In this document: one piece after another, positions 11,100 through 20,362 of the stretch
Numbering within the stretch: the first letter of the stretch is position 1
Layout: the number at the start of each line of letters is the position of its first letter
Source of the DNA: Bacteroidales bacterium
GTDB lineage: Bacteria > Bacteroidota > Bacteroidia > Bacteroidales > ML635J-15
Reading direction: 5' to 3'
Length of the DNA: 64,000 nucleotides
Assembly: GCA_017551515.1 (NCBI GenBank)
Contig: JAFZLK010000107.1
Span: forward strand, 81,491-145,490
Notes under the pieces: model-generated
Database searches by the model: none
Told to the model about the DNA's origin: nothing
What the model saw: the letters and a program-made list of their open reading frames with translations, nothing else
Translations under genes and position numbers: made by a program

Positions 11100-12491
11100 A
11101 TGACACTAATTAAATCAATATCAGGCATCCGCGGAACTATAGGCGGACAAATTTCGGAAAACCTAACCCCAATCGACATAGTAAAGTTTACCACTGCATA
11201 CGGTATCTGGAACCGCAAGCATAACCTTGGCAGCAACAAGATTGTTGTTGGTCGCGATGCTCGCCTTTCGGGTCAAATGGTGGAAAATATTGTAGTTTCA
11301 ACATTGGTTTCGCTCGGTTTCGAGGTTGTAAATATCGGAATGGCAACCACGCCGACTACAGAGATGGCTGTAATCATGGAGAAAGCCGATGGTGGTATAA
11401 TTATCACCGCAAGCCACAATCCAAAGCAGTGGAATGCCTTGAAACTCCTTAACAGCCACGGTGAATTTCTTACCGACAAGGAAGGTAAGGATGTGCTTGC
11501 AATAGCTGAATCGGAGGACTTTACATACAACGACATAGACCACATCGGTAAGGAAACAAAAATTGCCAACTACGAGGACAAGCACATCGATGAGGTTTTG
11601 AAGATGAAAGTTCTTAACCTTAATGCAATTAAGTCTGCAAATTTCAAGGTTGTAATCGACTGCGTGAACTCCGTTGGTGGAATTGTATTGCCAAAACTCT
11701 TGAAAAAACTTGGTGTGAACAACATCGTTGAACTCAACTGCGAGGCTAACGGGCATTTTGCACATACGCCAGAACCAATTCCAGAGAACCTTACGCAAAT
11801 TGCATCGGAAATGCCAAAGCAGAACGCAAATGTTGGCTTTGTAGTTGACCCCGATGTCGACAGGCTTGCAATCATTTGCGAAGATGGACAGATGTTTGGT
11901 GAAGAATATACTTTGGTATCGGTTGCCGACTACATTTTGTCGAAAACTCCGGGCAATACGGTTTCCAATATGTCATCTACCCGCGCTTTGCGCGATGTAA
12001 CCGAAAAGTACGGCTGTGCATACAACGCAGCCGCAGTAGGAGAGGTCAATGTCGTAACAAAGATGAAGGAAACCAATGCCGTCATCGGTGGCGAAGGCAA
12101 TGGCGGAGTTATTTATCCCGAAGTACATTATGGTCGCGATGCTCTTGTAGGAATTGCATTGTTCTTGTCGCTTATGGCTGAAAAGAAAATGAAGGTTAGC
12201 GAATTACGCCGAACCTTCCCCGAATATTCAATCTCGAAGAACAAAATCCAACTCAACGAAAAAATCAATGTTGACAACATTTTGAAGACAATGGCTTCAA
12301 AATATGCTGGAAATCCTGTTTCAACGATTGATGGCGTAAAGATTGAATTCCCCGAAACCAAGGAATGGGTGCATCTGCGCAAGTCGAATACTGAACCGAT
12401 TATACGCATTTATTCCGAAAGTAGCACCATCGAAAAGGCAGATGTGCTGGCAAAAAGGATAATGAAGGAAATAGAGGCGATATACAATTAA
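11100..12491 (+). CDS. glmM: Phosphoglucosamine mutase
   Basis: Alpha-D-phosphohexomutase family enzyme, most likely converting glucosamine-6-phosphate to glucosamine-1-phosphate for UDP-GlcNAc, peptidoglycan and LPS synthesis in the cytosol. All four active-site signatures are present: phosphoserine loop ITASHNPKQWN, metal loop DPDVDRLAI, sugar-binding loop GGEGNGG and the phosphate-binding RKSNTEPIIR near the C-terminus. ATG at 11100 was chosen because the protein then begins MTLIKSISGIRGT as in Bacteroidetes homologues, with AAAGGA just upstream and the promoter 21 nt away; the longer frame would start inside the leader. Length 463 residues is normal for the family. A phosphomannomutase or phosphoglucomutase specificity cannot be excluded by motif reading alone. 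Confidence 0.88.
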   Translation: MTLIKSISGIRGTIGGQISENLTPIDIVKFTTAYGIWNRKHNLGSNKIVVGRDARLSGQMVENIVVSTLVSLGFEVVNIGMATTPTTEMAVIMEKADGGIIITASHNPKQWNALKLLNSHGEFLTDKEGKDVLAIAESEDFTYNDIDHIGKETKIANYEDKHIDEVLKMKVLNLNAIKSANFKVVIDCVNSVGGIVLPKLLKKLGVNNIVELNCEANGHFAHTPEPIPENLTQIASEMPKQNANVGFVVDPDVDRLAIICEDGQMFGEEYTLVSVADYILSKTPGNTVSNMSSTRALRDVTEKYGCAYNAAAVGEVNVVTKMKETNAVIGGEGNGGVIYPEVHYGRDALVGIALFLSLMAEKKMKVSELRRTFPEYSISKNKIQLNEKINVDNILKTMASKYAGNPVSTIDGVKIEFPETKEWVHLRKSNTEPIIRIYSESSTIEKADVLAKRIMKEIEAIYN

Positions 12492-12540
12492 CAATTGATA
12501 ATTAACAATGGACAATGAATAATTGACAATTAACGACCCT
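12492..12540. repeat. ACAATT/AACAATG low-complexity repeat after glmM
   Basis: Starting at the glmM stop is a run of loosely tandem units such as ACAATTA, ACAATTG, ATAATTA, ACAATGG and ACAATGA. A very similar run occurs before the MazG-like gene at about 45195-45243. It is followed at about 12545-12580 by a TCATTCTGAACTTGTTTCAG segment related to repeats near 29770, 56540 and 56775. Confidence 0.6.
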
Positions 12541-12617
12541 TCCTATGATGTCATTCTGAACTTGTTTCAGAATCTTTAGTAGGGATGTGTTCAAAAGACA
12601 ATTGCTCAATACTAAAT

Positions 12618-12647
12618 AAAAAGTTCCGCCATACGACGGAACTTTTT
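12618..12647. terminator. Bidirectional terminator between glmM and pckA
   Basis: AAAAAGTTCCG (12618-12628) and CGGAACTTTTT (12637-12647) form a perfect 11-bp stem with an 8-nt loop. It has A/T tails on both sides, so it can serve the convergent glmM (+) and pckA (-) genes. Confidence 0.85.
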
Positions 12648-12669
12648 ATTTGGAATAGGTTTGTTCTAA

Positions 12670-14283
12670 TTACAGCTTTGGACCTGCATCAACCAATTTC
12701 TTGCCTGCTGGGTTGCTTGTGAACTTTACAAAGTTCTTGATGAAGCGTCCTGCAAGGTCGCGAGCTTTAACATCCCATTCGTCGGCTGTTGCGTAGGTGT
12801 CGCGCGGGTCGAGAATCTTCGGGTCAACGCCTGGCAATGCTGTTGGAACTTCCAAGTCGAAGTACGGAATCTTCTTTGTCGGGGCGGTAAGTATTGCACC
12901 ATCAAGTATTGCATCGATAATGCCACGGGTATCCTTTATAGAGATACGCTTGCCAGTACCATTCCAGCCTGTATTAACCAAATAAGCCTTTGCGTTGCTC
13001 TTTTCCATGCGCTTTACAAGTTCTTCAGCATATTTTGTTGGATGCAATTCGAGGAATGCCTGACCGAAGCATGCACTGAATGTCGGTGTCGGTTCTGTAA
13101 TACCACGTTCAGTACCAGCCAATTTTGCTGTGAAACCGCTCAAGAAATAGTACTTGCACTGTTCTGGAGTTAGGATTGATACTGGAGGAAGAACACCGAA
13201 AGCATCTGCAGAAAGGAAAATTACATTTTCTGCTGCAGGAGCTGCGCTTATCGGGCGAACAATCTTCTCGATGTGGTCAATCGGGTAGCTAACGCGGGTA
13301 TTTTCGGTGACGCTCTTGTCGGCGAAATCAATCTTGCCGTTTTTGTCAACGGTAACATTCTCAAGCAATGCATCGCGACGGATAGCATTGTAGATGTCTG
13401 GTTCGCTGTCCTTGTCGAGGTTGATAACCTTTGCGTAGCAGCCACCTTCGAAGTTGAAAACGCCGTCATCATCCCAGCCGTGTTCGTCGTCACCGATGAG
13501 CAAGCGCTTCGGGTCGGTCGAAAGTGTGGTCTTGCCAGTGCCGCTCAATCCGAAGAAGATGGCTGTGTGCTTGCCCTGCATGTCGGTGTTGGCCGAGCAG
13601 TGCATTGCTGCAATACCTTGCAATGGCAGGTAGTAGTTCATCATCGAGAACATACCCTTTTTCATTTCACCACCGTACCATGTGTTGAGGATAACCTGTT
13701 CACGACTTGTGATATTGAATACAACTGCGGTTTCGCTGTTGAGGCCGAGTTCCTTGTAGTTCTCAACTTTTGCCTTCGATGCTGTGTAAACTGTGAAGTT
13801 CGGTTCGAAAGTCTTGAGTTCTTCCTCGGTCGGCTTGATGAACATGTTGCGTACGAAGTGAGCCTGCCATGCAACTTCCATGATGAAGCGGACATTCATG
13901 CGTGTGTCCTTGTTAGCACCGCAGAATGCGTCAACTACGAACAATTCCTTGTTGCACAACTGCTTTTTTGCAAGGTCTTTCACAACTTCCCACGTTTCCT
14001 GCGAGCAAACATGGTTGTCGTTCTTGTACTCGTCGGTTGTCCACCAAACTGTATCCTTTGAGTTTTCGTCCATAACGATGAACTTGTCCTTGGGAGAACG
14101 ACCAGTATAAATACCTGTCATTACATTTACAGCGTTGAGTTCGGTAAGCTGTCCCTTGTCGAAACCTTCGAGCGACGGGTCCATTTCAAATTTGAACAAT
14201 TCCTCGTTTGAGGGATTATAATGAAGCTCTTTTACACCTGTTATGCCTATTTTGGCGAGGTCTTTCAATATCTTTTCGTTCAT
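12670..14283 (-). CDS. pckA: Phosphoenolpyruvate carboxykinase (ATP)
   Basis: Cytosolic enzyme interconverting oxaloacetate and phosphoenolpyruvate with ATP/ADP. In anaerobic Bacteroidales it commonly runs toward oxaloacetate during fermentation to succinate. The 537-residue protein is full length for the ATP-dependent family. It has the kinase P-loop [11 protein letters not shown] near residue 250, followed by [20 protein letters not shown] (metal and phosphate site), TGRSPKDKF near the N-terminus and [11 protein letters not shown] in the C-terminal part. It converges with glmM and shares the hairpin terminator. The next gene upstream, a lipoprotein, begins a separate unit about 36 nt away and is unrelated in function. 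Confidence 0.97.
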   Translation of the reverse strand: MNEKILKDLAKIGITGVKELHYNPSNEELFKFEMDPSLEGFDKGQLTELNAVNVMTGIYTGRSPKDKFIVMDENSKDTVWWTTDEYKNDNHVCSQETWEVVKDLAKKQLCNKELFVVDAFCGANKDTRMNVRFIMEVAWQAHFVRNMFIKPTEEELKTFEPNFTVYTASKAKVENYKELGLNSETAVVFNITSREQVILNTWYGGEMKKGMFSMMNYYLPLQGIAAMHCSANTDMQGKHTAIFFGLSGTGKTTLSTDPKRLLIGDDEHGWDDDGVFNFEGGCYAKVINLDKDSEPDIYNAIRRDALLENVTVDKNGKIDFADKSVTENTRVSYPIDHIEKIVRPISAAPAAENVIFLSADAFGVLPPVSILTPEQCKYYFLSGFTAKLAGTERGITEPTPTFSACFGQAFLELHPTKYAEELVKRMEKSNAKAYLVNTGWNGTGKRISIKDTRGIIDAILDGAILTAPTKKIPYFDLEVPTALPGVDPKILDPRDTYATADEWDVKARDLAGRFIKNFVKFTSNPAGKKLVDAGPKL

Positions 14284-14319
14284 GTGAAAATGTTTTTATT
14301 AATATAATTATTTCAAATT

Positions 14320-15201
14320 TTATTTATTTATCACAGTCAAATCATTGTACTTTACATCGAATGCACCGTCGGAAATAGATTGTACATCACTGTTGTTGTC
14401 CCTGTAGTTAAAGAAGAAACTACCTTTTATTATTTTTGTATCGCTGTTATACTCGGTAATGGTTATAGCACCAGCAGTTGCCGGGAAATTGTAGAATCCC
14501 GATTGGAAAACACCAGACACATCGGTTCCGAAATAATGCACACCTTCGCTAACATTGGTGGGCAATTGCAGGATTATGCTCTGCCAGGCCTCTGAGCGGT
14601 CGCAAGCACCAGTCAAAATAATTGCAGTATCGTTCTTTACTCCTGATATATCCTTGGCGGTCCAGTTTCTTCCACCTTGGGTAAAAGCAAAGGTGTTGTT
14701 GTACTTGTCTTCGTCAAGGTTGTAGTATGTGTATGGAACATTTGAGAACTTTCCTTCTGTTATAGACTTGAAAGTTCCGTCGTTACGGTATGCCTTGAAG
14801 TAAAATTCACCGCCTACAGTACTTGTTTCCTCGTTTAGCGATGATAGCCTCACGAATCCGCTTCCTTCGCCAGTAAGAGTCGAGTACCTTTCTGTTCCCG
14901 AAGCCATGTTAGGAATAAATTCGGCATAATGTCCGTTGGTTTGGGAAAATGTATATTCGCCAAGTTCCTTTGCATTAAGAGTTATTATGATTGTTTGTCC
15001 GTTGGCGGATGTTCCGTTAACCTTTATCTTGTGCTCACTGACAATTGCTGTCGGGTCGGCGCCACGCCAGTTGGAACCGTTCACCAGTCCGTACATGGCA
15101 ACAAGATTTGCCTTGCCCGAACTTGTTCCTCCGCACGAATACAGTAAAGGCAGGGATGCAAGCAGCAGCATGACAAAAAAAGTGGATAAATAACGATTCA
15201 T
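14320..15201 (-). CDS. Putative lipoprotein
   Basis: Exported lipoprotein of unknown function, 293 residues from the chosen start at 15201 (MNRYLSTFF). The lipobox LLYSC places the lipidated Cys at about residue 23. The body is rich in beta-strand-like segments. The repeated type of ending ITITEYNSDTKIIKGSF is a pattern I associate with Bacteroidetes DUF6252-like lipoproteins, but this is a weak resemblance. Two halves look similar (GTSANGQTIIITLNA and GACDRSEAWQSIILQLP regions), suggesting an internal duplication. A -7 element CAAATATA (TATATTTG on the minus strand) lies at 15229-15236. Confidence 0.7.
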   Translation of the reverse strand: MNRYLSTFFVMLLLASLPLLYSCGGTSSGKANLVAMYGLVNGSNWRGADPTAIVSEHKIKVNGTSANGQTIIITLNAKELGEYTFSQTNGHYAEFIPNMASGTERYSTLTGEGSGFVRLSSLNEETSTVGGEFYFKAYRNDGTFKSITEGKFSNVPYTYYNLDEDKYNNTFAFTQGGRNWTAKDISGVKNDTAIILTGACDRSEAWQSIILQLPTNVSEGVHYFGTDVSGVFQSGFYNFPATAGAITITEYNSDTKIIKGSFFFNYRDNNSDVQSISDGAFDVKYNDLTVINK

Positions 15202-15228
15202 AACAGTATGTCCTTTTTTGTAAAACTG

Positions 15229-15236
15229 CAAATATA
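15229..15236 (-). promoter_or_regulatory. -7 promoter element for the lipoprotein gene
   Basis: TATATTTG on the minus strand, 27 nt upstream of the lipoprotein start. No clear -33 TTTG was seen. Confidence 0.4.
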
Positions 15237-15315
15237 ATCATTTTTAGTTCATTGTACCGATTTTTGAAAAAAAACTACCAATATGGAATTGTGAAAAATA
15301 TTTTCAGAAATAATT

Positions 15316-15345
15316 TTTGCATTACAATAATTATGTATATCTTTG
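15316..15345 (+). promoter_or_regulatory. Promoter of tRNA-Ser
   Basis: TTTG at 15316-15319, 18 nt, then TATCTTTG at 15338-15345. It matches the Bacteroidetes -33/-7 arrangement and lies 44 nt upstream of the tRNA. Confidence 0.7.
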
Positions 15346-15389
15346 CACCCGCTTTTTCCGCTTTTAGGGAAAAGTTCAGATTTTAGCAC

Positions 15390-15479
<90 letters not shown>

Positions 15480-15480
15480 A

Positions 15481-15514
15481 AAAAATAGCGAAGCAAAAGC
15501 TTCGCTATTTTTGT
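15481..15514 (+). terminator. Hairpin terminator after tRNA-Ser
   Basis: AAAAATAGCGAAGC and GCTTCGCTATTTTT form a near-perfect stem ending in a T run, starting 3 nt after the tRNA. Confidence 0.85.
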
Positions 15515-15539
15515 TTTCTGCAAATGCTTGAATGCTTGC

Positions 15540-15767
15540 ATTCTAAAGGATTTGCAGAAAACAAAAACGAAAACGTGGCGAAGCAAGTTTTCTATTTTTT
15601 TGCAAGGACGCCCGCGGCAGCGCAGGGATCTACAATCCCCCTCTCACTTCACTTTATAGTTTTAATTCTAAAGGATTTGCAGAAAACAAAAACGAAAACG
15701 TGGTGAAGCAAGTTTTCTATTTTTTTGCAAGGACGCCCGCGGCAGCGCTAGGGATCTACAATCCCCC
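15540..15767. repeat. Tandem duplication of a ~102-bp unit
   Basis: Two nearly identical copies, 15540-15641 and 15665-15767, start ATTCTAAAGGATTTGC and end with GGGATCTACAATCCCCC. They differ by a C/T change and one inserted T. Each copy contains AGAAAAC...GTTTTCT inverted arms and a GGGAT/ATCCC hairpin. The preceding spacer (GTTTTCTGCAAAT at 15513-15525) is an inverted copy of the unit start. No gene is visible. Confidence 0.85.
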
Positions 15768-15770
15768 ACA

Positions 15771-15797
15771 AAAAACGCTACATTTCGCAGCGTTTTT
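15771..15797. terminator. Hairpin AAAAACGCT/AGCGTTTTT
   Basis: Nine-base-pair stem (15771-15779 with 15789-15797) with A/T flanks on both sides. It follows the tandem repeat directly and could terminate transcription in either direction. Confidence 0.6.
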
Positions 15798-15810
15798 CTT
15801 TTATATGCAT

Positions 15811-15898
15811 TCTAACTAATCGTCAATAAAGGCGCCTCCAGTTGCCACGACAATAAGTTCTCCATCATAAATATAATTGAGTATGTTTGCTTTCGCCG
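15811..15898 (-). pseudogene. Fragment duplicating the 3' end of the 21574-22740 lipoprotein gene
   Basis: About 88 bp matches 21569-21658 with only a few mismatches and a 2-nt deletion (ATATAATTGAG against ATATAGTATCGAG). The corresponding reading frame on the minus strand would end GGAFIDD followed by a stop at 15816-15818. The deletion breaks the frame, and nothing upstream resembles the rest of the gene. It is a non-coding remnant. The intact copy lies on the other side of the BspA/AraC pair in the same orientation. Confidence 0.85.
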
Positions 15899-15933
15899 TA
15901 AGGAGTACGGAATTTAACGGACTGACTCCAACA

Positions 15934-15966
15934 AAAAAATAGACGGTCAAAAGCCGTCTATTTTTT
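15934..15966 (-). terminator. Terminator of the BspA-like gene
   Basis: AAAAAATAGACGG (15934-15946) and CCGTCTATTTTTT (15954-15966) form a perfect 13-bp stem with a 7-nt loop. It lies 25 nt beyond the stop of the minus-strand BspA-like gene. Confidence 0.88.
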
Positions 15967-15991
15967 ATTGTTGTGATTAAAAACATTCCGG

Positions 15992-18900
15992 CTATTCTTT
16001 CACAAATTTCCTTTGGAAGAACGCCGCTTCGTTAGTTTGCTGAATGGTGCGTATGCGTATCACATAAACACCGCTAACCAAATCTTCAACATTGCAAGCT
16101 GCATTGTCGGCATTTACTTCAACGCGCTTTACAACCTGTCCCATCACATTCACGATCTCGATTTCAGAAATTGTTTCCGAAGATACAATGTTAAGAATGT
16201 CGTTTACGGGATTAGGATAGAGATTAATTTCAGCCAATTCGGGAGCAGAAATGCCAGTTAGTATGTTCAAATGCAACGTTACAACCGAATCACAGCCGTT
16301 TGCAGCGGTGAAAGTCTGCGTATATTCGCCAGTTTCAGTGTATTCGGTTTCGTTCCAGATGTAGGGACTTTCTGCTGATTCGCTGAAGCTATATTGTACC
16401 GAATAGTTTATTGTAAGGTGCAAGGTGACAACGCTGTCGCAACCATTTGTTGCCGTAAATGTTCCTGTGTATTCGCCACTTTCGGTATAAACACTGTCGT
16501 TCCATTCGTATGAATCGCAAGCAGTAATTTCGACAAGTTCAGTCAGTGGCTGGTTTATTGTAAGGTGCAAGGTGACAACGCTGTCGCAACCGTTTGCTGC
16601 TGTATATGTTTCTGTATAATCGCCGCTTTCAGTATAAACACTGTCGTTCCATTCGTAGGAGCCGCAAGTAGTAACTTCGACAAGTTCAGTCAGTGGCTGA
16701 TTTATTGTCAGGTGTAATGTAATAATGCTGTCGCAACCGTTTAACAGATGTTCTCTTACCTCGTAGTTGCCGGATTCGTTGTAGGTTGTACCACGCCACT
16801 CGTAGTTACCGCAAGCAGTTGCAGTTTCTTCTCCAGTAAGTTCGCATGGTGGATTGTCAATAGTACCGTTAGTGGCAATGTTGCTACGGCTGATGGTTGC
16901 AGCCCTGTTGGTGTTGCACGGCGTGGTCATCATCACGCCAACTTGGTAATATACAGTTCCTTCGGGTGCATTGACATCGCTGTATGTAGTATTGCCGCCT
17001 GAAGGCATAATGTCAATCTGCTGTATGTTGGAAGCATCGGTGCCACGATAGATGACGTATGTGGTGTATTCTGCACCTTCATATTCCGTCCACACAAGGT
17101 TCCACGTCGTGCCAATACCTTGACTGATAGTGAGGTGCATTGTCTTGTGCGTCTCGCCGTGATCGCTTTCGTTGCCGCAAGTGTCGGTGGCTGTCAAGTG
17201 GTAGCGGTAGCTACGGGTTGCAGGACGCGAAGCGGTATCGTTGAACATACCAGCCTCGGCGTATGGTATAGTGGCAACAGCCTCATACTCACCGCTTACA
17301 TTGCCCTCACGATAAATAGTGTAACTTGTAATCGGCAGATTCTCGGTGTTCCACAACAGAACATTACGGTTGTTCTGTACGCTTACCATACAGAGTTCGG
17401 GAGTAACATCATTGGAGAATATAGCAGTAACTGTGGTGTCGCCAGCGCAGACGAAAGTTGCGGGGTTTTCGGTGCTGCCATCAGCCCAGCGGACAAAGTA
17501 GTAACCATCGGCAGGAGTAGCTTCTACTGTCACCATATCGCCGTATGCATAGTCACCCTCACCGCTGACTGTTCCAAACAGCTCGTTGTTTACAGCCACG
17601 CCCACATGAAGTGTGTCGGGAACAAAGTTCACCTGTACAGTAGGATAAGCGACATTTCGGTTGAATCGTAATTGATAGGTTGTAACTTCGGTCTCCTCTT
17701 GGTTGATATTTGTACATCCGTCAATTTGTACCATTTGATGATAATGCTCGATTGGAGCTACAGTCACTGTTGCGATGTCGAGTAGCTGATACACTTTTGT
17801 CAAAGTGCTGCTTCCGTCAAGTGTTACTGTGCCAAGGTTGGGATCGTTGACATTTACCGTCAGTTGGCAGCTGTCAGGGTAGATCAGGTTTGCAGCGAAA
17901 GTGGTGTAGTTTGTTGCTGTCTTATAGTCATCAAGCGACCGCCACGGTACCATCATCCAAGAACCATAGGTGTGGTCATTTTGTGTATATAGGAAAGCTG
18001 CGCTACTTGCCAATGTAGGAGGTACAGCAGGTTTGAATATGAACCACGATGGAGCGCAACCGTTGAATGCGTAAGCTGAAATGTTTGTTACAGTGGATGG
18101 TATGTAAATGTATGACAGTGCCGTGTCGTTCTGGAAGTTGTCGTTTATATTGGTAACTCCTTCCGGAATTTGCAGCCGTGTCACTAACGAATCGCCTAAA
18201 TATAAGTTTCTAGAAATGTAAATTGGGTTACTCCAAACATCTTGAATATTGATAGCCAACCATTGTTCAACCGTGCCGGCATAGTGCGTTTCAGTAAGTC
18301 CATCACAACCTCCAAATGCATAATTGCCAATGCTTTCCACAGAATTGCCGATAGTTACCGATGTCAGTCCGCTACATTCAGCAAATGCATCATTGCCAAT
18401 GCTCGCAACTGAATTGGGGATTGTCAATGCTGTCAGTCCGCTACAATACCTAAATGCTTGTTCGCCTATGTTAGTAACGCCATTGCCTATGGTAACGGAG
18501 GTAAGACCAGTACGGCCATAGAAAGTATTATCAGGAATAGTCTGTACCGCATCACCTATAACTACTGTTTCAAGTTTGTTGGTGCATAGTACTGATATAT
18601 TATTGGCAGGACAATTGTAACTCAAATAGATGATAGTATCATTACTAAAATGAGATGCATTTATGGCGGTCAAACCGCTTCCAATAACAAGAGTGTCCAG
18701 ATTGGAGCAACCAGCGAATGCCCAATTTCCAATAGAAGTAACTGCGTCTGGGATTTCTATAGAAGCCAAACCTGTACAGTTGTAAAAAGCATAGGCATCA
18801 ATACTTGTAACTCCATTGCCGATGTTAACCGATGTCAAACTGCTACAGCCATAAAATGCAGAATTAGGAATATTCGTAACGTTTTCACCAATATTCAAGG

Positions 18901-20167
18901 TTGCCAATGAAGAGCAGCCATCCCATACATTATTGTTATTGTTGAAAGTACAGTTGGCTGCGTTATATGTTAAAGTTGTCAGTCCGCTGCAATTTCTAAA
19001 TGCACAACTGCCAATACTCGTGACAGAATTTGGAATTGTAACTTCTGCCAGACCGCTGCAATCATAAAATGCATAATTGCCAATGCTTGTCACAGAGTTA
19101 CCTATTGTAACCGATGTCAGGCCGCTACAACCATAAAATGCTTCTCTGCCAATGCTCGTGACGGAATTGGGGATTGTCACAGATGTCAGTCCAATACAAC
19201 CATAGAATGCATAAACAGGAATATTCGTAACATTTTCACCGATATTCAAGGTTGCCAATGATGTACAATCATACCAAACATCATTGTTACTCATCGTAGT
19301 GCAGTTCGCGGCATTATAGTTAACCGTTGTCAGCCCGCTGCAACCAGAAAATGCACCACCGCCAATACTCGCAACACCTTCTCCTATTGTTACCGATGTC
19401 AGTCCGCTGCAATTCTGAAAAGCATGCTCATCAATAGTTGTAACAGAATTACCTATTGTCATATCCGACAACCCACTGCAATTCTGAAAAGCACACTCAC
19501 CAATAGTGGTAACAGAATTGGGAATTGCAACCGATGTCAGTCCGCTACAATTCTGAAATGCATACCTGCCAATACTCGTAACAGAATTTGGGATAATAAC
19601 AGATGTCAATCCGCTGCAATAAGAAAATGTCCCATCGCCAATGATAGTAATAGAATTAGGAATTGTGATTGATGTCAGTCCCTCACAACTAGCAAATGCT
19701 AGCTCGCCGATGCTTGTTACGGAATTTGGGATTGTCAAATCTCCAGTCAGTCCGCTACATTCATAAAAAGCATAGTTGCCAATGCTTGTCACAGAGTTAC
19801 CTATTGTAACCGATGTCAGGCCGCTGCAATTTATAAATGCACGTTCGCCTATACCTGTAACAGAATTTGGAATTGTAACCGATGTCAGTTCGTGGCAAAG
19901 CACAAATGCATAGGCTGCAATGGAATCCACAATATATGTGTCGCCGTTGTAGGTTACACTGCTGGGAATCACCAATTCGCCCGATGGTTCTGTAAAACCG
20001 TCCCACGAATTATAAGGACTTGGAGTAACCACTATGGCACTCGTGCCGTTGATGTTGTAGTAAAGCGTTTGTCCAGAGGAACAAACTTCACTATGATCGT
20101 ATGCCCACGCCTTGTGCGTGAAAGCAACCAGCAGCACAATGGCTGCAAAAAGTAGTTTTTTCATCAT
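15992..20167 (-). CDS. BspA-type leucine-rich repeat surface protein with T9SS sorting domain
   Basis: Large exported protein (about 1391 residues) likely displayed on the outer membrane through T9SS; BspA-family proteins often bind host or bacterial surfaces. Start set at 20167 (MMKKLLFAA; 20164 is equally possible), giving a signal peptide ending AWAYDHS. Residues about 60-640 hold more than twenty LRR_5/BspA repeats of the type [20 protein letters not shown]. They are followed by beta-rich modules (VNDPNLGTVTLDG, NNELFGTVSGEG) resembling InlB B-repeat or bacterial repeat domains, then FN3-like sequence. Four copies of a ~49-residue Cys-containing repeat (ending NGCDSVVTLHLTIN) precede a C-terminal sorting domain (INLYPNPVNDILNI ... 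GVYVIRI). A strong hairpin terminator follows. The divergent AraC-type gene is a plausible regulator. The LRR DNA is internally very repetitive, so assembly collapse is possible. Confidence 0.9.
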   Translation of the reverse strand: MMKKLLFAAIVLLVAFTHKAWAYDHSEVCSSGQTLYYNINGTSAIVVTPSPYNSWDGFTEPSGELVIPSSVTYNGDTYIVDSIAAYAFVLCHELTSVTIPNSVTGIGERAFINCSGLTSVTIGNSVTSIGNYAFYECSGLTGDLTIPNSVTSIGELAFASCEGLTSITIPNSITIIGDGTFSYCSGLTSVIIPNSVTSIGRYAFQNCSGLTSVAIPNSVTTIGECAFQNCSGLSDMTIGNSVTTIDEHAFQNCSGLTSVTIGEGVASIGGGAFSGCSGLTTVNYNAANCTTMSNNDVWYDCTSLATLNIGENVTNIPVYAFYGCIGLTSVTIPNSVTSIGREAFYGCSGLTSVTIGNSVTSIGNYAFYDCSGLAEVTIPNSVTSIGSCAFRNCSGLTTLTYNAANCTFNNNNNVWDGCSSLATLNIGENVTNIPNSAFYGCSSLTSVNIGNGVTSIDAYAFYNCTGLASIEIPDAVTSIGNWAFAGCSNLDTLVIGSGLTAINASHFSNDTIIYLSYNCPANNISVLCTNKLETVVIGDAVQTIPDNTFYGRTGLTSVTIGNGVTNIGEQAFRYCSGLTALTIPNSVASIGNDAFAECSGLTSVTIGNSVESIGNYAFGGCDGLTETHYAGTVEQWLAINIQDVWSNPIYISRNLYLGDSLVTRLQIPEGVTNINDNFQNDTALSYIYIPSTVTNISAYAFNGCAPSWFIFKPAVPPTLASSAAFLYTQNDHTYGSWMMVPWRSLDDYKTATNYTTFAANLIYPDSCQLTVNVNDPNLGTVTLDGSSTLTKVYQLLDIATVTVAPIEHYHQMVQIDGCTNINQEETEVTTYQLRFNRNVAYPTVQVNFVPDTLHVGVAVNNELFGTVSGEGDYAYGDMVTVEATPADGYYFVRWADGSTENPATFVCAGDTTVTAIFSNDVTPELCMVSVQNNRNVLLWNTENLPITSYTIYREGNVSGEYEAVATIPYAEAGMFNDTASRPATRSYRYHLTATDTCGNESDHGETHKTMHLTISQGIGTTWNLVWTEYEGAEYTTYVIYRGTDASNIQQIDIMPSGGNTTYSDVNAPEGTVYYQVGVMMTTPCNTNRAATISRSNIATNGTIDNPPCELTGEETATACGNYEWRGTTYNESGNYEVREHLLNGCDSIITLHLTINQPLTELVEVTTCGSYEWNDSVYTESGDYTETYTAANGCDSVVTLHLTINQPLTELVEITACDSYEWNDSVYTESGEYTGTFTATNGCDSVVTLHLTINYSVQYSFSESAESPYIWNETEYTETGEYTQTFTAANGCDSVVTLHLNILTGISAPELAEINLYPNPVNDILNIVSSETISEIEIVNVMGQVVKRVEVNADNAACNVEDLVSGVYVIRIRTIQQTNEAAFFQRKFVKE
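16262..16850 (-). repeat. Four tandem ~147-bp coding repeats
   Basis: DNA encoding the four ~49-residue Cys repeats near the C-terminus of the BspA-like protein. The two middle copies are almost identical at DNA level (AACACTGTCGTTCCATTCGT recurs), which suggests recent duplication. Confidence 0.8.
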
Positions 20168-20194
20168 GTCTGTTTGTATTAAATTTTTACACTG

Positions 20195-20202
20195 CAAAAG
20201 TA
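20195..20202 (-). promoter_or_regulatory. -7 element upstream of the BspA-like gene
   Basis: TACTTTTG on the minus strand, 28 nt upstream of the start, in the gap shared with the divergent regulator gene. No well-spaced TTTG -33 element was seen, which would fit an activator-dependent promoter. Confidence 0.45.
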
Positions 20203-20362
20203 GGATACACACCACCACTCCTGTCTTTCATGCAGCAAAACCATTCTTTCATTGCGTAAAAACCAACTTGCATATCATAAAAAAATCTTGCATAGCGTAA
20301 AAAAGTAACCAAACTGCGTAGCGCCAAAGTTTATGTTGTGGAATTTTTGCAATTTTGCAACT

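Noticed and set aside
13273..14061. 262-codon plus-strand frame opposite pckA
   Set aside because: Lies wholly within the very well conserved pckA; no start context, and odd Cys/Val-rich composition typical of antisense frames.
18300..19900. Regularly spaced repeats that could suggest a CRISPR array
   Set aside because: Spacing is about 69-72 bp and in frame, and translation gives BspA/LRR repeats; no constant repeat with unique spacers and no cas genes.
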